Assembly (NCBI GenBank): GCA_014843695.1
Contig: CM026390.1
Span: 17,214,942-17,278,941 of the forward strand
Length of the DNA: 64,000 nucleotides
Reading direction: 5' to 3'
Source of the DNA: Archivesica marissinica
Taxonomy: Eukaryota > Mollusca > Bivalvia > Venerida > Vesicomyidae
The position numbers were made by a program, and so were the translations under genes. Shown one piece after another: positions 46,222 to 56,710 of the stretch. Position 1 is the first letter of the stretch; each line of letters begins with the position of its first letter. The notes under the pieces were generated by a model. The model worked only from the letters and a program-made list of their open reading frames with translations, searched no databases and was not told the origin of the DNA.

Positions 46222-47075
46222 ATGTAGTGAGAAACGAGGAGAGATAATGTGGATGTAGGGAGTGTGGGAGAGATAGTGTGGAAGTAGGGAGTGTGGGAGA
46301 GATAGTGTGGAAGTAGGGAGTGTGGGAGAGATAGTGTGGATGTAGGGAGTGTGGGAGAGATAATGTGGATGTAGGGAGTGTGGGAGAGATAGTGTGGAAA
46401 TAGGGAGTGTGGGAGAGATAGTGTGGAAGTAGGGAGTGTGGGAGAGATAGTGTGGAAGTAGGGAGTGTGGGAGAGATAGTGTGGAAGTAGGGAGTGTGGG
46501 AGAGATAGTGTGGAAGTAGGGAGTGTGGGAGAGATAGTGTGGAAGTAGGGAGTGTGGAGAGATAGTGTGGAAGTAGGGAGTGGGAGAGATAGTGTGGAAG
46601 TAGGGAGTGTGGAGATAATGTGGAAGTAGGGAGTGTGGGAGAGATAGTGTGGAAGTAGGGAGTGTGGGAGAGATAGTGTGGAAGTAGGGAGTGTGGGAGA
46701 GATAGTGTGGAAGTAGGGAGTGTGGGAGAGATAGTGTGGAAGTAGGGAGTATGGGAGAGATAGTGTGGAAGTAGGGAGTGTGGGAGAGATAGTGTGGAAG
46801 TAGGGAGTGTGGGAGAGATAGTGTGGAAGTAGGGAGTATGGGAGAGATAGTGTGGAAGTAGGGAGTGTGGGAGAGATAGTGTGGAAGTAGGGAGTGTGGG
46901 AGAGATAGTGTGGAAGTAGGGAGTATGGGAGAGATAGTGTGGAAGTAGGGAGTGTGGGAGAGATAGTGTGGAAGTAGGGAGTGTGGGAGAGATAGTGTGG
47001 AAGTAGGGAGTGTGGGAGAGATAGTGTGGAAGTAGGGAGAGTGGGAGAGATAGTGTGGAAGTAGGGAGAGTGTGG
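46222..47075. repeat. 29-bp GA/GT-rich satellite, about 29 units
   Basis: Unit AGTAGGGAGTGTGGGAGAGA plus TAGTGTGGA. Directly follows the 81/87-bp array without a spacer. Confidence 0.96.
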
Positions 47076-47083
47076 AAGATTAT

Positions 47084-47262
47084 CCCAGAATCATCCCTGG
47101 TTCGTTCACATACTCAGTGTACAGAACCGATACATGCTACCTCGATACATGTATATAGTGCCATCTAAAAGAGTGTTAATATTACTATGGACAAATGTGG
47201 GATCGAACCTGCGATCCATGGACTGGCAGTACTACATGTTAACCACTGGTCCACTGACCCGG
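47084..47262 (-). mobile_element. Old SINE-A copy
   Basis: Degenerate head (GATCGAACCTGCGATCCATG) and body on the minus strand. No tail. Confidence 0.65.
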
Positions 47263-47299
47263 CAATGCCATCACTACACATTAGTAACTGTTTAACCTT

Positions 47300-47599
47300 T
47301 TATGTGTGTTTTACGTTTATTTATCGTCGCTACCGGTTGCCCATATGAGCGACGCCTCCTGAAGAGATTAGTTATTTTAGATGTTTGGAGGATAGTGCAA
47401 TGATACAGACAGCGACCCATTCCAGAGTCTCCTCTGGTTCTTTTACGTGCACGGTGTAAATCACCGACACGAGACCTCGGTTTAACGTCCCATCTGAAAG
47501 ACTGTTAATTTTATTAGGGTCAGACGGGGGGGGTGATCGAACCTGCGATCCCTGGATTACCAGTCCAGCGTGTTACCACTGGACTATATATCCGTCTGT
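47300..47599 (-). mobile_element. SINE-A copy with perfect TSD
   Basis: Full length. The 11-bp duplication TGTTTAACCTT lies at 47289-47299 and 47600-47610. A G run is expanded next to the B box. Confidence 0.92.
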
Positions 47600-47694
47600 T
47601 GTTTAACCTTAGATCGTGAAGATTTGGGCTAACTGGTCGGTAAACTATTTGTGATTAAGCCCCAGGGCAAGTATGTTCTACAACGGTTGTGTAA

Positions 47695-47846
47695 TTCAGT
47701 CCCACAAAACAAACCAACACAACCCACCCAAACCACCACACCACACACAACCCAAAACACAACAACCCACCCCCAAACACCCCCAAAACAAAAACAAACA
47801 ACAAACCCACCAACCCCCCACCACACACACCACACAACCCAAACCC
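47695..47846. repeat. C/A-only low-complexity tract
   Basis: About 150 bp almost free of G and T, irregular CCCAAAACAC-type words. It sits directly next to an inverted duplication (47847-48198). Confidence 0.85.
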
Positions 47847-47930
47847 ACGAAAGACTGTTAATTTTATTCGGGTCAGACGGAGGATCGAACCTGCGATCCC
47901 TGGATTACCAGTCCAGCGTGTTACCACTGG
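47847..47930 (-). mobile_element. SINE-A head fragment, inverted copy of 48115-48198
   Basis: Exact complement of the first part of the SINE-A at 48098-48384. It shares the copy-specific variants CCTCCGTCTGACCCGAATAA, so it is a copy of that element and not an independent insertion. Confidence 0.85.
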
Positions 47931-47952
47931 AAAACCCAACAACACAACCACA

Positions 47953-48026
47953 ATTACGCTAGCTATTAGCCATTAACAATTTAACACAATAGTGTTAAAT
48001 TGTTAATGGCTAATAGCTAGCGTAAT
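47953..48026. repeat. Perfect hairpin: 35-bp arms, 4-base loop
   Basis: Arms 47953-47987 and 47992-48026 are exact complements (ATTACGCTAGCTATTAGCC at the start). Loop AATA. Lies between the two inverted SINE-A heads. Confidence 0.97.
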
Positions 48027-48097
48027 CACTTGTACATTGTCAACTGTGAACAAATGTTGTCTATAAATTGTATACAAGTATAGTTGATACAGATTCA

Positions 48098-48384
48098 CAG
48101 ACGGATATGTAGTCCAGTGGTAACACGCTGGACTGGTAATCCAGGGATCGCAGGTTCGATCCTCCGTCTGACCCGAATAAAATTAACAGTCTTTCAGATG
48201 GGACTTTAAACCGAGGTCTCGTGTCGGTGCTGTACACCGTGCACGTAAAAGACCGGAGGAGACTCTGGAATGGGTCTCTGTCTGTATCATGCACTATCCT
48301 CCAAAACCTAAAATGACTAATCTATCCAGGAGGCGTCGCTCATATGGGCAACCGGTAGCGACGATAAATAAACGTAAAATACAC
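48098..48384 (+). mobile_element. SINE-A copy, full length
   Basis: First of two SINE-A copies in direct succession. Flanked by TGATACAGATTCA and TGATACATATTCA, a 13-bp duplication with one mismatch. Confidence 0.9.
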
Positions 48385-48401
48385 GCATGATACATATTCA
48401 C

Positions 48402-48642
48402 AGACGGATATGTAGTCCAGTGGTAACACGCTGGACTGGTAATCTAGGGATCGCAGGTTCGATCCCCCGTATGACCCGAATAAAATTAACAGTCTTTCAG
48501 ATGGGACTTTAAACCGAGGTCTCGTGTCGGTGCTTTACACCGTGCACGTAAAAGAACCAGAGGAGATTCTGGAATGGGTCTCATATCTGTATCATTGCAC
48601 TATCCTCCAAAATCTAAAATAACTAATCTCTTTAGGAGGCGT
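48402..48642 (+). mobile_element. SINE-A copy, tail missing
   Basis: Head and body intact, breaks at AGGAGGCGTCGCT. A short minus-strand piece of an old SINE-A head (48643-48683) follows. Confidence 0.88.
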
Positions 48643-48750
48643 CGCTATTATGTGTTAACCATTGGACCACTGACCCGTCTAAAACATAATGATTCCCTAT
48701 TAAAATAAGTGTAATGGTATATTAACCCAATATGTGAGGTGATATGTAGG

Positions 48751-48828
48751 CAGCCCGGTTAGCTCAGTCGGTATCGCAATCGCCCTGTAAGCGAGAGGTC
48801 CCGGGTTCGAGTCCCGGACTGGCTGCAT
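48751..48828 (+). tRNA. tRNA-like sequence, Thr(TGT)-like, probably a pseudogene or SINE head
   Basis: GGTTAGCTCAGTCGGTATCG (A-box region) and CCGGGTTCGAGTCCCGG (complete T arm) are good. The anticodon arm TCGC-CCTGTAA-GCGA gives TGT at 34-36. Position 33 is C instead of the invariant T, the D arm pairs poorly and the acceptor stem is imperfect. A SINE-D head starts 25 bp downstream. Functional status doubtful. Confidence 0.4.
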
Positions 48829-48852
48829 GTTTTTCTCACCTGGGTTACATAA

Positions 48853-49050
48853 GGCTGTCCGATTAGCGTGTTGGTTAGCACGCTCGTTTCTCACTAATGC
48901 AGCCCGTCTTCGATCCTCGGACAGGGAAGTATGTGAGATGGTACAGTGGTCGCCAGATCGGACAGGTGAGTTTTCCACAATCGACATCGAGAGTGATTAA
49001 TATGAGTTGTTGAAGCTTGTTTCGCAATCGTTGTAAACAATAGTTGAGAC
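48853..49050 (+). mobile_element. SINE-D copy, middle deleted
   Basis: Head GTCCGATTAGCGTGTTGGTT, B box TTCGATCCTCGG, shortened middle, tail GAGTGATTAATATGAGTTGT. Confidence 0.82.
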
Positions 49051-49328
49051 GTTATTAAATAAAGCGGGACAGAATATACCCGCAGCGGTGTATATTATGT
49101 GTGGATTGTGCTTTCCACACTTCTTTGTATACATAGTCAATGGGTGTATACAACTATATACAATTATTTTTGCATACCGGTAGACAAGTCAAGCTGAAAC
49201 TGGTAACATTATGCATAAACATTTTGATTACAAATAAATATAATTTGGCTTGGAGAAATAGTTTCAAACATATATGTATATATAGGTGTGTGTATATATA
49301 CAGATATATAAAAATATTTATATCAAGA

Positions 49329-49609
49329 CAGACGGGTCTGTAGTCCAATGGTAACACGCTGGACTGTTAATCCAGGGATCGCAGGTTCGATCCCCCGTCT
49401 GACCATAATAAAATTAACAGTCTTTCAGATGGGACATTAAATCGAAGTCTAGTGTCGGTGCTGTACACCGTGCACGTAAAAGAACCAGATTGGACTCTGG
49501 AATATGTATCTGTCTGTATCATGCACTATCCTCCAAAATCTAAAATGACTTATCTCTTCAACGTCGCTCATATGGGCAACCGGTAGCGACGATAAATAAA
49601 CGTAAACAC
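49329..49609 (+). mobile_element. SINE-A copy with perfect TSD beside SDR exon 1
   Basis: Full length with a small deletion near the tail. The 11-bp duplication ATTTATATCAA is at 49316-49326 and 49610-49620. Its end is 39 bp from the exon 1 donor. Confidence 0.92.
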
Positions 49610-49648
49610 ATTTATATCAAATTTTATATACAGTAAGAATGAGTTTAC

Positions 49649-49820
49649 CTGTAATAAACACGGCTTTGTTGCTTGGATCCACTTCATGCACCTGGTCCTT
49701 GTATAGACACAGCAGAAGAACCGTTGATACAACCCCAACCAGCGCCAGATACGGGTATCCAACTATATACAACGCGACGGAGAGAACCCCCACAGCCGCC
49801 GCGAACGTAGCTTTACCCAT
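49649..49820 (-). CDS. SDR9C-type dehydrogenase, exon 1
   Basis: Encodes residues 1-57 and the first base of codon 58. Residues about 4-40 are almost entirely hydrophobic, forming one or two membrane segments that probably anchor the enzyme in a membrane, with the catalytic domain following. The exon ends in NKAVFIT, the first beta strand of the NAD(P)-binding Rossmann fold. The donor GTAAAC begins at 49648. The ATG at 49820 is the only one that places the hydrophobic segment at the N terminus in this frame. A SINE-A ends only 39 bp into the intron. Confidence 0.85.
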
Positions 49821-50273
49821 ATCTCCAGTTTATACTGGCTTTATACTTGAGTTTCTATACTCGCTTTATATGCTATATGACACAGACGCGATTTAATAAA
49901 AACAGACTTATTTATCCTCGTAAAGTTTATAACCAGAACAAGCGTGTAATAATGTTTAGATTGTTAACGTTGGTTAAATATTTTGTCCCACATCGAAACT
50001 AGAAATTCATTAAACAAATATAGCCCAGCTGATAAGCCGATATTTTACCGATTGCCCACTATGATATTTGCCGTAATCCAACAGATATGTACGTGTTTGT
50101 AGTGTGTAGCAGAAATTTACGGGACGAGAGAGCACACTAGCCCATTATCCTATAGTATATGTTAATCTAGATTTATCAAACAACAGATATCTTATAATAA
50201 TATACACGCATACAAACCCGATATACAAACCCGATATACGTTTATTTTTACTGCCAATTAATACAAAGGAACA
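49821..50273. other. 5' flank of the SDR gene, no motif called
   Basis: Should contain the SDR promoter and 5' UTR if 49820 is the start codon. No convincing TATA or initiator site could be assigned by eye. Confidence 0.4.
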
Positions 50274-50287
50274 TTTGTATCCTGTTG

Positions 50288-50572
50288 TGTTTTACGTTTA
50301 TTTATCGTCGCTACCGGTTGCCCATATGAGCGACGCCTCCTGAAGAGATTAGTTATTTTAGATTTTGGAGGATAGTGCATGATACAGACAGAGACCCATT
50401 CCAGAATATCCTCTGGTTCTTTTACGTACACGATGTAAAGCACCGACACGAGACCTCGGTTTAACGTCCCATCTGAAAGACTGTTAATTTTATTAGGGTC
50501 AGACGGGGGATCGAACCTGCGATCCCTTGATTACCAGTCCAGCGTGTTACCACTGGACTACATATCCGTCTG
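50288..50572 (-). mobile_element. SINE-A copy with 14-bp TSD
   Basis: Full length. TTTGTATCCTGTTG is duplicated at 50274-50287 and 50573-50586. Its head and right flank reappear at 56173-56622. Confidence 0.93.
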
Positions 50573-50586
50573 TTTGTATCCTGTTG

Positions 50587-50871
50587 CGCCGTGGGTTGGA
50601 GGTTATAAGCCTTTTCTCAAATCGAGCTCAAATGATATCATTGGTTGAGTCTGAGAATTGCTCTTGGCTCGACCAATCAGAAAGCTTGAGACTGAGTTAT
50701 GAGCTCCAGGCTTGGCATACTCTAATCCAGAGTTATCAACCGCGCATCCTAATATACATATGTCATATAGAACTGTGGTGAACATGTAATCAGTCTCACC
50801 TTCTACTGTTGGTATATCCTAATTTTGGACGAATATTTAAGTGTTTTAAGAATTTTATAATTAAATCAGTC
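50587..50871. repeat. Flank segment also present at about 56275-56563
   Basis: Contains the foldback MITE copy (about 50607-50715) and unique sequence to the SINE-C. Nearly every base matches the copy near 56.3-56.56 kb. Confidence 0.9.
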
Positions 50872-51010
50872 TGTTTCTTTGGTTAAACCACCGACCTTCC
50901 GCAAGCCAGCTGGGTAGCCTCATCACATGAAATAATTCAACACTCCCAGCGGAATTCGAACCTACAGCGGCAAGTGGTGTTAAGTCAACGACCATGACCG
51001 CTATATGCAA
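50872..51010 (-). mobile_element. SINE-C copy
   Basis: Body and head of SINE-C on the minus strand, with GGAATTCGAACCTACAGCGG at the head. Confidence 0.75.
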
Positions 51011-51037
51011 ACTGTATCAGTATTCTATTGAAGTCGT

Positions 51038-51272
51038 AGGTTCGATCCCCCGTGTAACTCTAATAAAATTAACAGTCTTTCAGATGGGACATTAAACCGA
51101 GGTCTCATGTCGGTGCTGTACACCATGCACGTAAAAGAACCAGAGGAGATTCTGGAATGGGTCTCTGACTGTATCATTGCACTATCCTCCAAAATCTAAA
51201 ATGACTAATCTCTTCAGGAGGCGTCACTCATATGGTCAACCGGTAGCGACGATAAATAAACGTAAAACACAC
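51038..51272 (+). mobile_element. SINE-A copy, 5' truncated
   Basis: Starts just before the B box (GTAGGTTCGATCCCCCGTGT). Body and tail intact. Confidence 0.88.
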
Positions 51273-51943
51273 ACTATTGAAGTCATAGCAGCAGGGTGAA
51301 CTAATCGATTTATATAAAAAATAATTTTTAAAAAACAAAATGCAGAAATAGGCTATATGTAAAATGTTACGTTTTATAATTAAAATGAAATTGCAAAATT
51401 CTGTCAACCGTACCGATGTGTACAGCAGATATGTTTTCTACATAAAACAAGGTCAGTTTATGTGGAATATTCCATTTATAATTCCGTAGCAAAATATGTA
51501 TTGTATTATCGATGTTACAGTAAATCTATTTCCCATTGCATTATATTTCCACGTACACAATGTAGAGTATACATTATTTAAGATAAAACTGGTTACGTTT
51601 AAAAACTATTTACAAAGTCTCTTTAATTTAACAAAACACACGTCCAGAATGACGCTACACACGCTATACTATTCCATATCCTAATACAGCTGAGTAGCGA
51701 GCATACACATTAACAATTTAACACACATCTTAATTTTAGATGACACAGATTCTCCATTAATGCTTCAATGAACAATATTAATTTAGAAATGGCGACTCTG
51801 AACATCAGTTTCTACTCGAACAGCGCAAATGAAATTTGATCGACACATTACTGTAGCAAACTGTTATCGTACACCAGTTAATATAGCTAATCATGCACAC
51901 TGAAATATGTTTTATGCCTTAAAAGGAAAGACATCACATAATA
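51273..51943. other. AT-rich, nothing recognised
   Basis: No ORF of interest, repeat or RNA gene seen. Confidence 0.5.
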
Positions 51944-51956
51944 AATGCTTTAAATG

Positions 51957-52246
51957 CAGACGGATCTGTAGTACAGTGGTAACACACTGGACTGGTAATC
52001 CAGGGATCGCAGGTTCGATCCCTCCGTCTGACCCTAATAAAATTAACAGTCTTTCAGATGGGACGTTAAACCGAGATCTCGTGTCGGTGCTTTACACCGT
52101 GCACGTAAAAGAAGCAGAGGAGATTCTGGAATGGGTCTCTGTCTATATCATTGCACAATCCTCCAAAATCTAAAATGACTAATCTCTTCAGGAGGCGTCG
52201 CTCATATGGGCAACCGGTAGCGACGATAAATAAACGTAAAACCACC
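51957..52246 (+). mobile_element. SINE-A copy with perfect 13-bp TSD
   Basis: Full length. AATGCTTTAAATG at 51944-51956 and 52247-52259. Confidence 0.93.
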
Positions 52247-52449
52247 AATGCTTTAAATGTCAAGAATGGGTAACAATGGGAGAGCACGTACGAAGCTCTT
52301 AGCATAATCTTCAGACCAATCCACATATACCATATAGGTTAAACATGATCAAACTAAATGTGTTTGAAAGAAACTGTAACAAAACAAATCGCCATTAACA
52401 AGGTTAAGAACAATGTACTGCGAGCAACAGAGATACCGGATGCAATCTG

Positions 52450-52645
52450 ATGTGGCCACCGTGGCTGAGTAGTTACGGTCGTTGACTTCAAATCACATGG
52501 CGCTCCGTAGGTTCGAATCCCATTGGGGCGGCATACTGCTTGGATGGGCACCACGGGGTCTTCCTCCACCAATAATAGCTGAAGAGTCGCTACATGACCC
52601 AAACTGTTGGTGCGACTATAATACTAAAACACCAAGAAACAATTA
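52450..52645 (+). mobile_element. SINE-C copy, head and 3' part, middle deleted
   Basis: Head ACCGTGGCTGAGTAGTTACG, B box AGGTTCGAATCCCATTGGG, then directly GCACCACGGGGTCTTCCTCC and GAAGAGTCGC. The central ATTTCATGTGATG part is absent. Confidence 0.75.
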
Positions 52646-52710
52646 ATGTGAAGAGTTTATACAACGCAACACTAAGATCTGATTACTAGTTGCGTGTGCT
52701 TATATTACTA

Positions 52711-52888
52711 CCGTGAAACCTGTGTTAGTGGTCACCTCTATTAAGCAGCCAACATGTATTAAGCAGCCATTGTCCAGATTCCCAATATGTTGGTTTGCTA
52801 TTTATTTGACCTCTATTAAGCAGCCACCTGTGCTAAGCAGCCACGTTCTGTGAGTCCCATGGCTGGCTGCTTAAGACAGGTTTGACTG
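52711..52888 (+). mobile_element. TA-flanked MITE (CAGTCAAAC ends), inverted copy
   Basis: Ends CCGTGAAACCTGTGTTAG and AAGACAGGTTTGACTG between TA dinucleotides. Inverted relative to 34159-34299. Strand label arbitrary. Confidence 0.82.
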
Positions 52889-52943
52889 TATTCAGTGTAC
52901 AGACGTTCATTGTACAGCGTTCCACAGTTTATGCACACTTCTG

Positions 52944-53157
52944 ATTTTGGAGGATAGTGCAATGATGCAGACAGAGACCCATTCCAGAGTCTCCTCTGGT
53001 TCGTTTACGTGCACGGTGTAAAGCACAGACACGAGACCTCGGTTTAACGTCCCATCTGAAATACTGTTAATTTTATTACGGTCAGACGGGGGATCGAACC
53101 TGCGATCCCTGGATTACCAGTCCAGCGTGTTACCACTGGACTACAGATCCGTCTGTT
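52944..53157 (-). mobile_element. SINE-A copy without tail
   Basis: Head and body on the minus strand. Starts inside the body at GATTTTGGAGGATAGTGC. Confidence 0.88.
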
Positions 53158-53231
53158 AGAGGATAATGGTCAAACATTGGTATAATATATCGTTTCCGCT
53201 CTGTAACTTTGTCATGCATAAGGGGATTCTG

Positions 53232-53417
53232 AAATGTTTGCGGGTTCAAAACCACAAAATTAAGAAACGTTTTTTAGATTGTAAGAACACCACGATACAC
53301 TATAGGATTAACACTATACATAAACATTTGTTTACGCCATTCCAAGCAAGTATAAAATGACACAAAGAGAAAGAAAACAAGTTTCTTAGTTTTGTGGTTT
53401 TGAACCCGCAAACATTT
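53232..53417. repeat. Foldback repeat, 37-bp arms
   Basis: 53232-53268 and 53381-53417 are inverted copies with one mismatch (AAATGTTTGCGGGTTCAAAA at the left). Spacer 112 bp. Possible MITE. Confidence 0.9.
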
Positions 53418-53562
53418 GCACAAGCGTCTGTGGTAGTGTGCAGTCGAGGGAGTAGGCCTACATATAGTTTAATAAAAAGAAATGCAAATAGCGATTTACC
53501 GGTAGGCGTGTGTTTTATGCTATGGAGCAATTGCGCTTGACGAACGAAAATTAGAATATTCG

Positions 53563-53797
53563 TGTGTGTTTTACGTTTATTTATCGTCGCTACCGGTTGC
53601 CCATATGAACGACGCCTCCGGAGGAGATTAGTCATTTTAGAGTGTTGGTTGATAATGTACTGATACAGAAAGTGACCCATTCCAGAGTTTCCTCTGGTTC
53701 TTTTACGTGAACGGTTTAAAGTCCCATATGACTGTTATTTGTATTATGGTTAGACGAGGAATGGAACCTGCGATCCCTGGATTACCAGTCCAGCGTG
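53563..53797 (-). mobile_element. SINE-A copy, degenerate, internal deletion
   Basis: Tail and body at the left; the head is partly deleted (CGGTTTAAAGTCCCATATGA). Confidence 0.82.
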
Positions 53798-53957
53798 TAG
53801 TAGCGTATAATATCTGATTCATCATAAGATTATATATACAATGTAGATTGAAGTACATTAAAATATGTCTTAGGAGATGAATTGCCTACTTCATCACTTT
53901 GGTAATACTGGTTTTCCTAATGAGTTCAAATACATGTACATGATAAAAACCATTCCA

Positions 53958-54187
53958 GAAACTGTGATAGCGCAGTGGTAGCGCGTTCGCTCCAGGTGCG
54001 AAAGGCACGGAGTTCGAGCCCCGCTGGAGCCGTTACGATTGTGCCCTTAGGCAAAGCATTTAAATTCCACATTGTCTCTTCTCTCTCCCTCGTGGCGATG
54101 GATTTCATCAGGAATGAGGTTTCGAGAGTGCTTAATATAAGTTGTAAGAACTTATTTCGCAATCGAGCTAAAATAAATAAGTATAAG
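53958..54187 (+). mobile_element. SINE-B copy, full length
   Basis: GTGATAGCGCAGTGGTAGCG A box, GAGTTCGAGCCCCGCTGG B box, body, and tail AAAATAAATAAGTATAAG. Confidence 0.9.
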
Positions 54188-54527
54188 AAACTGTGACAGT
54201 TTCGAACATGAATATGACTTTAAGTAAAACATTCGAACATGAATATGACTTTAAGTAAAACATTTGAACATCCGTCCACAAATAATATTATACTGGTTAT
54301 AAGAACATTGTTACATGTAAAGTATCTCCCTTTAATTGTATTTCGTTATGAAATCAGCAACATATTTGGTTAAATGGTAGCACAGTTAACACTGCAATGC
54401 ACAATACTAGTTCTATTCCCCCATCTGGAAATACAAAATGTGTGCTAGGGATATTACGTCTTGTTGCAAGTTCAGTGTGGCGTATTTGGTGATATAGCAT
54501 GTGGAATAATATCATGTGTAGCAAGTA

Positions 54528-54612
54528 TACGGACGGACGGGCGGGCGGGCGGGCGGGCAGGCAGGCAGGCATGTCTGCGGGCGGGCGGGTAGGCAGGCAA
54601 GGCAGGCAGGCA
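54528..54612. repeat. GGAC/GGGC/GGCA tetranucleotide microsatellite
   Basis: CGGACGGACGGGCGGGCGGG grading to GCAGGCAGGCAGGCATG. Confidence 0.93.
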
Positions 54613-54694
54613 TAACCCAGATTCTAGTGTTACATTCAGATGTCGGATATTATCCATACAAGAGACAGTTGTGACTTTCCATAACCATTTCATT

Positions 54695-54930
54695 GGCTGT
54701 CCGATTAGCGCAGTGGTTAACGCGCTCGCTTCTAACCAATGCATCCCGGGGGCGATCCTCGGACCGGGAAGTATTGGAGATGGTAAGGTGGTCGCCAGAT
54801 CGGACAGGTGGGGTTTCTCCGGGTACTCCGGTATCCTCCCACACGAATAACCACATTTACGCTTTCATCCGCGCCAACGAGAGTGATTAATATAAGTTGT
54901 TAACAATTGCTGTAAAATAAATAGTTTAAA
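54695..54930 (+). mobile_element. SINE-D copy, full length
   Basis: Complete head, middle TCCGGGTACTCCGGTATCCT, and tail GAGTGATTAATATAAGTTGT. Confidence 0.9.
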
Positions 54931-54944
54931 CTTTTCCATAACCC

Positions 54945-55880
54945 TGAATGTAGTTGCTCTCTACATAAGACAGTTGTGGCTTTCCATAATCTAACATCTA
55001 TAACATATAATGCGGCATCCTGATCTAAGATGTTCTCTTTCCACACTACATTACAGTTATGGCTTTCCATAATCTAACATCTATAACATATAATGCGGCA
55101 TCCTGACCTAAGATGTTCTCTTTCCATAAGACAGTTGTGGCTTTCCATAATCTAACATCTATAACATATAATGCGGCATCCTGATCTAAGATGTTCTCTT
55201 TCCACAATACATTACAGTTATGGCTTTCCATAATCTAACATCTATAACATCTAATGCGGCATCCTGATCTAAGATGTTCTCTTTCCATAAGACAGTTGTG
55301 GCTTTCCATAATCTAACATCTATAACATCTAATGCGGCATCCTGATCTAAGATGTTCTCTTTCCATAAGACAGTTGTGGCTTTCCATAATCTAACATCTA
55401 TAACATATAATGCGGCATCCTGACCTAAGATGTTCTCTTTCCATAAGACAGTTGTGGCTTTCCATAATCTAACATCTAATGCGGCATCCTGATCTAAGAT
55501 GTTCTCTTTCCATAAGACAGTTGTGGCTTTCCATAATATAACATCTATAACATATAATGCGGCATCCTGACCTAAGATGTTCTCTTTCCACAATACACTA
55601 CAGTTGTGGCTTTCCATACAATGTATATCCAGATGTCGTCTACATGTGGATATATCAGACGTTCTCTTAAATGCGATGGTTGTGGCTTTCCATAACTCTA
55701 GAGTTTTAATGCTAAAATCAAATATTAGTTGTTCTATCTACCGAAGAATTGTATTTTCCATAAACCTGATTATTGTGTTGCATCTTGATATCAGTTGTGG
55801 CTTTCCATAACACAATAGTTTATCGCTTCATGTATATCAATATGTTATTCGTAGTAGAGGAGACAGTTCTGGCTTTCCCT
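54945..55880. repeat. 78-bp minisatellite, about nine units plus degenerate end
   Basis: Unit GACAGTTGTGGCTTTCCATA...CTAAGATGTTCTCTTTCCAT to about 55620. Then scattered GTTGTGGCTTTCCATA motifs continue to 55880. Confidence 0.92.
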
Positions 55881-55975
55881 AGTCATGAGATTCTAGTAAT
55901 ATTGAATATTAATCATACATATAAGAACGTTTGTATCAATTCACAGATGTGACAAAAACAAACATTTAGTCTAAG

Positions 55976-56710
55976 TGTTTTACGTTTATTTATCGTCTCT
56001 ACCGGTTGCCCATATGAGCGACGCCTCTGAAGAGATTAGTCATTTTAGATTTTGGAGGATAGTGCAATGATACAGAGAGAGACCCATTCTAGAGTCTCCT
56101 CTGGTTCTTTTACGTGCACGGTGTAAAGCACCGACGCGATACCTCGGTTTAACGTCCCATCTGAAAGACTGTTCATTTTATTAGGGTCAGACGGGGGATC
56201 GAACCTGCGATCCCTTGATTACCAGTCCAGCGTGTTACCACTGGACTACAGATCCGTCTGTTTGTATCCTGTTGCGCCGTGGGTTGGAGGTTATAAGCCT
56301 TTTCTCAAATCGAGCTCAAATGATATCATTGGTTGAGTCTGAGAATTGCTCTTGGCTCGACCAATCAGAAAGCTTGAGACTGAGTTATGAGCTCCAGGCT
56401 TGGCATACTCTAATCCAGAGTTATCAACCGCGCATCCTAATATACATATGTCATATAGAACTGTGGTGAACATGTAATCAGTCTCACCTTCTACTGTTGG
56501 TATATCCTAATTTTGGACGAATATTTAAGTGTTTTAAGAATTTTATAATTAAATCAGTCTGTTTCTTTGGTTAAACCACCGACCTTCCGCAAGCCAGCTG
56601 GGTAGCTTCATCACATGAAATAATTTTATTAGGGTCAGACGGGGGATCGAACCTGCGATCCCTGGATTACCAGTCCAGCGTGTTAACCACTGGGCTACAG
56701 ATCCGTCTGT
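55976..56710 (-). mobile_element. SINE-A interrupted by a 450-bp patch copied from the 50.48-50.94 kb locus
   Basis: The outer ends are SINE-A tail (55976) and SINE-A head (56710), flanked by ATTTAGTCTAAG (55964-55975) and ATTTAGTTTAAG (56711-56722). The host SINE therefore has its own target duplication. Between about 56173 and 56622 the sequence matches 50484-50935 almost base for base: that SINE's head, its target duplication, unique flank and part of a SINE-C. The left body (55976-56172) differs from 50288-50483 at about 13 positions. Confidence 0.85.

Larger units (their letters stand above)
25891..49820 (-). other. Gene span: five-exon SDR9C-type dehydrogenase
   Basis: Whole-gene extent on the minus strand, assembled from five exons at 49820-49649, 34118-33906, 31276-31094, 27424-27292 and 26257-25891. 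These total 1068 nt, or 355 residues plus stop. All introns are GT/AG: 15.5 kb, 2.6 kb, 3.7 kb and 1.0 kb, with boundary phases 1, 1, 1 and 2. The protein combines an N-terminal membrane region, TGCDSGFG at 57-64, NNAG at 135-138, S187, and YSMSK with Y200 and K204. The 13-residue Ser-Tyr spacing is normal for the fold. Wording resembles BDH1, HSD17B2 and retinol dehydrogenases. No damage was seen, so it is probably a working gene; the substrate is unknown. Confidence 0.88.
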
